This document shows positions 54,821 through 64,000 of a DNA stretch of 64,000 nucleotides, piece by piece. A program made the position numbers and the translations under genes. The notes beneath the pieces are model-generated. The model worked only from the letters and a program-made list of their open reading frames with translations. It had not been told where the DNA came from and made no database searches. Source of the DNA: CAVYUC01 sp963783085 (GTDB taxonomy: Bacteria; Bacteroidota; Bacteroidia; Bacteroidales; Prolixibacteraceae); contig CAWAMJ010000004.1 in assembly GCA_963783085.1 (NCBI GenBank), forward strand, positions 99,526 to 163,525, in the 5' to 3' direction. Position 1 is the first letter of the stretch. The number at the start of each line of letters is the position of its first letter.

Positions 54821-57800
54821 CGGCACCTACACTTATACACCTGAAACAGATTACAACGGCACGGACAGCTTTGATTATGAACTTTGCGACATTGACGGTG
54901 ACTGCTCACCGGCCACAGTCACCCTGACCATTACTCCGGTCAACGATGCACCGCTTACAATAGATGACAGCAGCATTACAAATGAAGATACCGCCGTTAA
55001 TGGTGATGTTTCCACGAACGACACCCCAAGCGGCGACGGCGGGAACACCTGGTCGGTTGTTACCAATCCTGCACACGGGACACTGACTTTTAATAATGAC
55101 GGCACTTACACCTACACGCCCGAAGCAGATTACAACGGCAGCGACAGCTTTGATTACCAGCTTTGCGACATTGACGGCGACTGCTCACCGGCCACAGTCA
55201 CCTATCACCATCGGCAGCATCAATGATTTGCCACTTGACAGCAGATGACAGCAACATTACAAATGAAGATACCGCCGTTAATGGTGATGTTTCTACGAAC
55301 GACACCCCAAGCGGCGACGGCGGGAACACCTGGATTGTTGTCACGGCACCGGCACACGGAACACTGAACTTTCAACAACGACGGAACTTATACCTATATA
55401 CCCGAAGCAGATTACAACGGCATGGACAGCTTAACCTACCAGCTTTGCGATACCGACAGCGACTGCTCCACAGCCACAGTCACCTTGACCATTACTCCGG
55501 TTAACGATGCACCACTTGCAACAGACGACAGCAACACCACGAACGAGGATACCCAAGTCGGCGGCGATGCATCCGAAAACGACATTCCAAGCGGCGACGG
55601 CGGGAACACCTGGTCGGTTGTTACCAATCCTGCACACGGGACACTGACTTTCAATAATGACGGCACTTACACCTACACCCCCGAAGCGGATTACAACGGC
55701 ATGGACAGCTTTAATTACCAGCTTTGCGATACCGACAGCGACTGCTCCACAGCCACAGTCACCTTGACCATTACTCCGGTCAACGATGCACCACTTGCAA
55801 CAGACGACAGCAACACCACGAACGAGGATACCCAGGTCAGCGGCGATGTATCCGAAAACGACACTCCAAGCGGCGACGGCGGAAACACCTGGAGCGTTGT
55901 TACCAATTCGACACATGGAACGCTGACTTTTAATAATGACGGAACTTACACCTACATGCCCGAAGCAGATTACAACGGCATGGACAGCTTTACCTACCAG
56001 CTTTGCGATACCGACGGCGACTGCTCCACAGCCACAGTTACCTATACCATCAGCCCGGTCAACGATGTACCACTTGCAACAGACGACAGCAACACCACGA
56101 ACGAGGATACCCAAGTTGGCGGGGATGTTTCCACGAACGACACCCCGAGCGGCGACGGCGGGAACACCTGGTCGGTTGTTACCAATCCGGCACACGGAAC
56201 ACTGACTTTCAACAATGACGGCACTTACACCTACACGCCCGAAGCAGATTACAACGGCACGGACAGCTTTAACTACCAGCTTTGCGACATTGACAGCGAC
56301 TGCTCACCAGCCACAGTCAACTATGACCATCTACAGCAGTCAATGATGTACCACTTGACAACAGACGACAGCAACATTACAAATGAGGATACCGCACGTT
56401 AATGGTGATGTATCCACGAACGACATTCCAAGCGGCGACGGCGGAAACACCTGGTCGGTTGTTACCAATCCGGCACACGGGACACTGACTTTTAATAATG
56501 ACGGAACTTACACCTACACGCCCGAAGCAGATTACAACGGCACGGACAGCTTTACCTACCAGCTTTGCGATATTGACAGCGACTGCTCACCGGCCACAGT
56601 CACCCTAACCATTAGCCCGGTCAACGATATACCACTTGACAACAGACGACAGCAACACCACGAACGAGGATACCCAGGTCAGCGGCGATGTATCATCAAA
56701 CGACATTCCAAGCGGCGACGGCGGGAACACCTGGTCGGTTGTTACCAATCCTGCACATGGGACGCTGACTTTTAATAATGACGGAACTTATACCTACACG
56801 CCCGAAGCAGATTACAACGGCACGCGATAGCTTTGACTATGAACTTTGCGACATTGACGGTGACTGCTCACCAGCCACAGTAACTATCACCATCGGCAGC
56901 ATCAATGATTTGCCACTGACAGCAGACGACAGCAACATTACAAATGAAGATACCGCCGTTAATGGTGATGTTTCCATCAACGACACCCCAAGCGGCGACG
57001 GCGGGAACACCTGGTCGGTTGTTACCAATCCGGCACATGGAACACTGACTTTTAATAATGACGGCACTTACACCTACACACCCGAAGCAGATTACAACGG
57101 CATGGACAGCTTTGACTATGAACTTTGCGACATTGACGGCGACTGCTCCCCAGCCACGGTAACTATCACCATCGGCAGCATCAATGATTTGCCACTGACA
57201 GCAGACGACAGCAACTTTACAAATGAAGATACCGCCGTTAATGGTGATGTTTCCATCAACGACATTCCAAGCGGCGACGGCGGGAACACCTGGTCGGTTG
57301 TTACCAATCCGGCACATGGAACACTGAGTTTTAATAATGACGGAACTTACACCTACACGCCTGAAGCAGATTACAACGGCACGGACAGCTTTGACTATGA
57401 ACTTTGCGACATTGACGGTGACTGCTCACCGGCCACGGTAACTATCACCATCGGCAGCATCAATGATTTGCCACTGACAGCAGATGACAGCAACTTTACA
57501 AATGAAGATACCGCCGTTAATGGTGATGTTTCCATCAACGACACCCCGAGCGGCGACGGCGGGAACACCTGGTCGGTTGTTACCAATCCTGCCCACGGAA
57601 CACTGACTTTCAATAATGACGGCACTTACACCTACACGCCCGAAGCAGATTACAACGGCACGGACAGCTTTGATTACCAGCTTTGCGACATTGACGGTGA
57701 CTGCTCACCAGCCACAGTCACCTATGACCATTACGCAGCATCAATGATGTACCACTTGACAACAGACGACAGCAACTTTACAAATGAAGATACCGCCGTT

Positions 57801-60800
57801 AATGGTGATGTTTCCATCGAACGACACTCCGAGCGGCGACGGCGGGAATACCTGGTCGGTTGTTACCAATCCTGCACACGGGACACTGAGTTTCAATAAT
57901 GACGGCACTTACACCTACACGCCCGAAGCAGATTACAACGGCACGGACAGCTTTGACTATGAACTTTGCGACATTGACGGTGACTGCTCACCGGCCACAG
58001 TAACTATCACCATCGGCAGCATCAATGATTTGCCACTTGACAGCAGACGACAGCAACATTACAAATGAAGATACCGCCGTTAATGGTGATGTTTCCATCG
58101 AACGACACTTCCAAGCGGCGACGGCGGGAACACCTGGTCGGTTGTTACCAATCCGGCACACGGAACACTGACTTTTAATAATGACGGCACTTACACCTAC
58201 ACGCCCGAAGCAGATTACAACGGCACGGACAGCTTTAACTATCAGCTTTGCGATATTGACAGCGACTGCTCCACAGCCACAGTCACCCTGACCATCAGCC
58301 CGGTCAACGATGCACCACTTGCAACAGACGACAGCAACACCACGAACGAGGATACCCAGGTCAGCGGTGATGTTTCCATCAAACGACACTCCAAGCGGCG
58401 ACGGCGGGAACACCTGGTCGGTTGTTACCAATCCGGCACATGGAACACTGACTTTTAATAATGACGGAACTTATACCTACACGCCCGAAGCAGATTACAA
58501 CGGCACGGACAGCTTTGACTATGAACTTTGCGACATTGACGGCGACTGCTCCCAGCCACAGTCACCCTGACCATCAGCCCGGTCAACGATGCACCACTTG
58601 CAACAGACGACAGCAACACCACCAATGAAGATACCGCAGTCAATGGTGATGTTTCCACCAACGACACCCCAAGCGGCGACGGCGGGAACACCTGGTGGGT
58701 TGTTACCAATCCGGCACATGGAACACTGACTTTCAACAATGACGGCACTTACACCTACACGCCCGAAGCAGATTACAACGGCACGGACAGCTTTGACTAC
58801 CAGCTTTGCGACATTGACGGTGACTGCTCACCGGCCACAGTAACTATCACCATCGGCAGCATCAATGATTTGCCATTGACAGCAGACGACAGCAACATTA
58901 CAAATGAAGATACCGCCGTTAATGGTGATGTTTCCATCAACGACACTCCGAGCGGCGACGGCGGGAACACCTGGTCGGTTGTTACCAATCCGGCACACGG
59001 AACACTGACTTTTAATAATGACGGAACTTACACCTACACGCCCGAAGCAGATTACAACGGCACCGATAGCTTTGACTATGAACTTTGCGACATTGACGGT
59101 GACTGCTCACCGGCCACGGTAACTATCACCATCGGCAGCATCAATGATTTGCCATTGACAGCAGACGACAGCAACTTTACAAATGAAGATACCGCCGTTA
59201 ATGGTGATGTTTCCATCAACGACATTCCAAGCGGCGACGGCGGGAACACCTGGTCGGTTGTTACCAATCCTGCACATGGAACACTGAGCTTTCAATAATG
59301 ACGGAACTTACACCTACACGCCTGAAGCAGATTACAACGGCACGGACAGCTTTAACTACCAGCTTTGCGACATTGACGGTGACTGCTCACCGGCCACAGT
59401 AACTATCACCATCGGCAGCATCAATGATTTGCCATTGACAGCAGACGACAGCAACATTACAAATGAAGATACCGCCGTTAATGGTGATGTTTCCATCAAC
59501 GACATTCCAAGCGGCGACGGCGGGAACACCTGGAGCGTTGTTACCAATCCTGCACACGGAACACTGACTTTCAATAATGACGGAACTTACACCTACACGC
59601 CCGAAGCAGATTACAACGGCACGGATAGCTTTAACTATGAGCTTTGCGACATTGACGGCGACTGCTCACCGGCCACAGTAACTATCACCATCGGCAGCAT
59701 CAATGATTTGCCACTGACAGCAGACGACAGCAACTTTACAAATGAAGATACCGCCGTTAATGGTGATGTTTCCACGAACGACATCCAAGCGGCGACGGCG
59801 GGAACACCTGGTCGGTTGTTACCAATCCTGCACATGGAACACTGACTTTTAATAATGACGGCACTTACACCTACACGCCCGAAGCGGATTACAACGGCAC
59901 CGATAGCTTTAACTATGAACTTTGCGACATTGACGGTGACTGCTCACCGGCCACAGTAACTCTCACCATCGGCAGCATCAATGATGCACCACTTGACAAC
60001 AGACGACAACAACTTTACAAATGAAGATACCGCCGTTAATGGTGATGTTTCAATCAACGACACCCCGAGCGGCGACGGCGGGAACACCTGGACGGTTGTT
60101 ACCAATCCGGCACACGGAACACTGAGTTTCAACAATGACGGCACTTACACCTACACGCCCGAAGCAGATTACAACGGCACGGACAGCTTTAACTACCAGC
60201 TTTGCGACATTGACGGCGACTGCTCACCGGCCACAGTCACCTTCACCATTAGCCCGGTCAACGATGCACCACTTACAACAGATGACAGCAACATTACAAA
60301 TGAAGATACCGCCGTTAATGGTGATGTTTCCATCAACGACACCCCGAGCGGCGACGGCGGGAACACCTGGTCGGTTGTTACCAATCCTGCACACGGAACA
60401 CTGACTTTCAATAATGATGGCACTTACACCTACATGCCCGAAGCAGATTACAACGGCACGCGACAGCTTTGATTACCAGCTTTGCGATACCGACGGCGAC
60501 TGCTCCACAGCCACAGTCACCTTGACCATTACCCCGGTCAACGATGCACCACTTACAATAGATGACAGCAACATTACAAATGAAGATACCGCCGTTAATG
60601 GTGATGTTTCTACGAACGACACCCCAAGCGGCGACGGCGGGAACACCTGGATTGTTGTCACGGCAATCCGGCACACGGAACACTGAACTTCAACACCGAC
60701 GGAACTTATACCTATATGCCCGAAGCAGATTACAACGGCATGGACAGCTTTAACCTACCAGCTTTGCGATACCGACAGCGACTGCTCAACAGCCACAGTC

Positions 60801-63800
60801 ACCTTGACCATTACTCCGGTTAACGATGCACCACTTGCAACAGACGACAGCAACACCACGAACGAGGATACCCAAGTCGGCGGCGATGTATCCGAAAACG
60901 ACATTCCAAGCGGCGACGGCGGGAACACCTGGTCGGTTGTTACCAATCCGGCACACGGGACACTGACTTTTAATAATGACGGCACTTACACCTACACGCC
61001 CGAAGCGGATTACAACGGCATGGACAGCTTTAATTACCAGCTTTGCGATACCGACAGCGACTGCTCACACAGCCACAGTCACCTTGACCATTAGCTCCGG
61101 TCAACGATATACCACTTGCAACAGACGACAGCAACACCACGAACGAGGATACCCAGGTCGGCGGGAATGTTTCCACGAATGACATTCCGAGCGGCGACGG
61201 CGGGAACACCTGGTCGGTTGTTACCAATCCGGCACATGGAACGTTGACTTTTAATAATGACGGAACTTATACCTACATGCCCGAAGCAGATTACAACGGC
61301 ACGGACAGCTTTAACTACCAGCTTTGCGACATTGACAGCGACTGCTCACCGGCCACAGTCACCTTGACCATCAGCCCTGTCAACGATGCACCACTTGCAA
61401 CAGACGACAGCAACACCACGAATGAGGATACCCAAGTCGGCGGGAATGTTTCCACGAACGACACCTCGAGCGGCGACGGCGGGAATACCTGGTCGGTTGT
61501 TACCAATCCGGCACACGGGACACTGACTTTTAATAATAACGGCACTTACACCTACACGCCCGAAGCAGATTACAACGGCACGGACAGCTTTAACTACCAG
61601 CTTTGCGACATTGACGGCGACTGCTCACCGGCCACAGTAACTATCACCATCGGCAGCATCAATGATTTGCCATTGACAGCAGACGACAACAACATTACAA
61701 ATGAAGATACCGCCGTTAATGGTGATGTTTCCATCAACGACATTCCAAGCGGCGACGGCGGGAACACCTGGAGGGTTGTTACCAATCCTGCACACGGAAC
61801 GCTGACTTTTAATAATGACGGAACTTACACCTACACGCCCGAAGCAGATTACAACGGCACGCGATAGCTTTAACTATGAGCTTTGCGACATTGACGGTGA
61901 CTGCTCACCGGCCACAGTAACTATCACCATCGGCAGCATCAATGATTTGCCATTGACAGCAGACGACAGCAACATTACAAATGAAGATACCGCTGTTAAT
62001 GGTGATGTTTCCATCAACGACACTCCAAGTGGCGACGGCGGGAACACCTGGTCGGTTGTTACCAATCCGGCACATGGAACACTGACTTTCAATAATGACG
62101 GAACTTATACCTACATGCCCGAAGCAGATTACAACGGCACGGACAGCTTTGATTATGAGCTTTGCGACATTGACGGTGACTGCTCACCGGCCACAGTAAC
62201 TATCACCATCGGCAGCATCAATGATTTGCCATTGACAGCAGACGACAGCAACATTACAAACGAAGATACCGCCGTTAATGGTGATGTTTCCATCAACGAC
62301 ACTCCAAGCGGCGACGGGGGAACACCTGGTCGGTTATTACCAATCCTGCACACGGGACACTGACTTTTAATAATGACGGCACTTACACCTACACGCCCGA
62401 AGCAGATTACAACGGTACGGACAGCTTTGATTACCAGCTTTGCGACATTGACAGCGACTGCTCACCGGCCACAGTTACCTTGACCATTACTCCGGTCAAC
62501 GATGCACCACTTGCAACAGACGACAGCAACACCACGAACGAGGATACCCAAGTCGGCGGGAATGTTTCCACGAACGACACACCAAGCGGCGACGGCGGGA
62601 ACACCTGGTCGGTTGTTACCAATCCTGCACACGGGACACTGACTTTTAATAATGACGGCACTTACACCTACACCCCCGAAGCGGATTACAACGGCACGGA
62701 CAGCTTTAATTACCAGCTTTGCGATACCGACAGCGACTGCTCCACAGCCACAGTCACTTTCACCATTACGCCGCGTCAACGATGCACCACTTGCAACAGA
62801 CGACAGCAACACCACGAACGAGGATACCCAGGTCAGCGGCGATGTATCCAAAAACGACACTCCAAGCGGCGACGGCGGAAACACCTGGTCGGTTGTTACC
62901 AATCCGGCACATGGAACGCTGACTTTTAATAATGACGGCACTTATACCTACATGCCCGAAGCAGATTACAACGGCACGGACAGCTTTAACTACCAGCTTT
63001 GCGACATTGACGGTGACTGCTCACCGGCCACAGTAACTATCACCATCGGCAGCATCAATGATTTACCATTGACAACAGACGACAGCAACATTACAAATGA
63101 AGATACCGCAAGTCAGCGGTGAATGTTTCCATCGAATGACATTCCGAGCGGCGACGGCGGGAACACCTGGTCGGTTGTTACCAATCCTGCACACGGGACA
63201 CTGACTTTTAATAATAACGGCACTTATACCTACACGCCCGAAGCGGATTACAACGGCACGGACAGCTTTGACTACCAGCTTTGCGACATTGACGGTGACT
63301 GCTCACCGGCCACGGTAACTATCACCATCGGCAGCATCAATGATTTGCCACTGACAGCAGACGACAGCAACTTTACAAATGAAGATACCGCCGTTAATGG
63401 TGATGTTTCCACGAACGACCTTCCAAGCGGCGACGGCGGGAACACCTGGTCGGTTGTTACCAATCCGGCACACGGGACACTGGTTTTCAATAATGACGGA
63501 ACTTATACCTACACGCCCGAAGCGGATTACAACGGCACGGACAGCTTTGACTATGAACTTTGCGATATGGACAGCGACTGCTCACCGGCCACGTCACTCT
63601 AACCATTTCCCCGGTCAACGATGCACCACTTGCAACAGACGACAGCAACACCACGAACGAGGATACCCAGGTCAGCGGCGAGATCATCAAACGACACGCC
63701 AAGCGGTGACGGCGGGAACACCTGGTCGGTTGTTACCAATCCGGCACATGGAACACTGACTTTTAATAATGACGGAACTTACACCTACACGCCCGAAGCG

Positions 63801-64000
63801 GATTACAACGGCACGGACAGCTTTGACTATGAACTTTGCGATATTGACAACGACTGCTCCACAGCCATAGTCAGGCTGAACCATCAGCCCGGTCAATGAT
63901 GCACCACTTGCAACAGACGACAGCAACACCACCAATGAAGACACCGCAGTCAATGGTGATGTTTCCATCAACGACACCCCAAGCGGCGACGGCGGGAACA
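54765..64000 (+). CDS. giant adhesin, repeat part (continuation in shifted frames, partial)
   Basis: The 93-residue repeats of the adhesin read on, but every few hundred bases the frame moves by one. Readable stretches include 54765-55226, 55422-56402, 56406-56775, 56824-57752, 58870-59298, 59429-59780, 59981-60463, 60804-61066, 61244-61860, 61867-62317, 62480-62770 and 63123-63592. Within each stretch the repeat has no internal stop. The breaks coincide with positions where the two repeat classes differ, for example TCCATCGAACG near 57,818, and single additions such as CACGCGATAGC near 56,823 and 61,861. I therefore treat this as one gene with consensus errors, not as many genes or a decayed one. 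The 3' end and any sorting signal are outside the window. Confidence 0.7.
55422..56402 (+). CDS. adhesin repeat stretch (fragment of the giant gene)
   Basis: About 3.5 repeats of the second class (LTITPVNDAPLATDDSNTTN, EDTQV) in one frame without stop. It is entered by a shift near 55,369-55,400 and left by the extra base in ACCGCACGTTAATGG near 56,395. Confidence 0.55.
   Translation: MDSLTYQLCDTDSDCSTATVTLTITPVNDAPLATDDSNTTNEDTQVGGDASENDIPSGDGGNTWSVVTNPAHGTLTFNNDGTYTYTPEADYNGMDSFNYQLCDTDSDCSTATVTLTITPVNDAPLATDDSNTTNEDTQVSGDVSENDTPSGDGGNTWSVVTNSTHGTLTFNNDGTYTYMPEADYNGMDSFTYQLCDTDGDCSTATVTYTISPVNDVPLATDDSNTTNEDTQVGGDVSTNDTPSGDGGNTWSVVTNPAHGTLTFNNDGTYTYTPEADYNGTDSFNYQLCDIDSDCSPATVNYDHLQQSMMYHLTTDDSNITNEDTAR
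56824..57752 (+). CDS. adhesin repeat stretch (fragment of the giant gene)
   Basis: Over three repeats of the first class (ITIGSINDLPLTADDSN) in one frame. The entry break is the inserted C in CACGCGATAGC near 56,823; the exit lies in the mixed linker near 57,720-57,760. Confidence 0.55.
61244..61860 (+). CDS. adhesin repeat stretch (fragment of the giant gene)
   Basis: Two and a half repeats, changing from the second linker class (SPVNDAPLATDD) to the first (GSINDLPLTADD) without losing frame, which shows that class changes occur naturally inside one frame. It ends at the inserted C near 61,861. Confidence 0.55.

Larger units (their letters stand above)
54684..64000 (+). repeat. tandem array of about 33 copies of a 279-bp unit
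   Basis: The period is 279 bp (93 residues), seen for example in successive GATGACAGC/GACGACAGC starts near 54,963, 55,244 and 55,524. Each unit encodes DDSN[I/F/T]TNEDT, [A/Q]V.GDVS.NDTPSGDGG, NTWSVVTNPAHGTLTFNNDG, TYTYTPEADYNGTDSF and a linker, the shape of cadherin-like (tandem-95/VCBS-like) domains. Two linker classes occur: one with GSINDLPLTA and TNEDTAVNGDVS, the other with PVNDAPLATDD and TNEDTQVSGDVS. The array continues past the right edge. Confidence 0.9.

Noticed and set aside
55431..63977. Long open frames on the minus strand of the repeat region (cysteine- and valine-rich or MPSLLKVSVPCAG-type)
   Set aside because: They repeat with the 279-bp period and are only the reverse reading of the adhesin repeats; none has independent protein character.
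54684..64000. Regularly spaced repeats that might be taken for a CRISPR-like array
   Set aside because: The period is 279 bp, the repeated part fills the whole unit with no unique spacers, and it encodes a cadherin-like domain.

Overview
The window reads as a chromosomal segment of an anaerobic or facultative Bacteroidota bacterium, most likely Bacteroidales/Marinilabiliales-like. The pointers are a SusC-style TonB receptor with an N-terminal carboxypeptidase-like domain, a GH92 mannosidase, a subtilase with a type IX secretion (VYPNP-type) C-terminal signal, Bacteroidetes-style tyrosine integrase and tRNA-linked element, NrfD/DsrP-type respiratory modules, and genes closely packed in an AT-leaning sequence. 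Species cannot be named from sequence reading alone.

Layout. (1) 1-6,608, minus strand: two successive respiratory cassettes, each ordered tetrahaem cytochrome c, 4x[4Fe-4S] ferredoxin-like subunit, NrfD membrane subunit, with a large DUF2339-like membrane protein between them; the second NrfD runs off the left edge. (2) 6,718-8,780: a secreted Ser/Arg-rich protein flanked by two truncated GIY-YIG endonuclease relics. (3) 8,822-16,770: a 7.9-kb integrative element in the 3' end of a tRNA-Val(UAC) gene, bounded by a 46-bp perfect repeat, with a tyrosine integrase, paired small membrane proteins, a broken family-A-polymerase-like gene, a decayed helix-turn-helix gene, and a superinfection-immunity-like protein. 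Beside it lie two tRNA-Val relics. (4) 17,053-24,460: housekeeping genes (folC, PIN-PhoH ATPase, mtaB, inositol monophosphatase, glycosyltransferase, thioesterase) and a REP-like palindrome. (5) 24,672-27,385: TPP riboswitch, TonB-dependent receptor probably for a thiamin precursor, terminator. (6) 27,462-39,535: mostly minus-strand genes (GH92, nitrilase-family amidase, PepSY-type membrane pair, chorismatase/RidA-like protein, deoC, ParE-type toxin-antitoxin, xseA/xseB, secreted subtilase, MORN/YwqK protein). (7) 39,711-47,341: hipBA, dnaK (with a probable one-base error), two COG4299-type membrane acyltransferase-like paralogues, an ABM monooxygenase. (8) 47,438 to the right edge: one giant surface adhesin gene whose last 9.3 kb is about 33 copies of a 279-bp (93-residue) cadherin-like repeat. 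The reading frame in the repeat tract is broken many times, and the breaks sit where two repeat variants differ, which looks more like consensus/assembly error than biology.

Working together: region 1 would move electrons between the menaquinone pool and periplasmic haem/iron-sulfur carriers. Region 3 is an old integrated element that still carries an apparently intact integrase but has lost its replication-like and directionality-like genes. Regions 5-8 supply nutrient uptake, glycan breakdown and surface attachment typical of a particle- or polymer-associated Bacteroidota.
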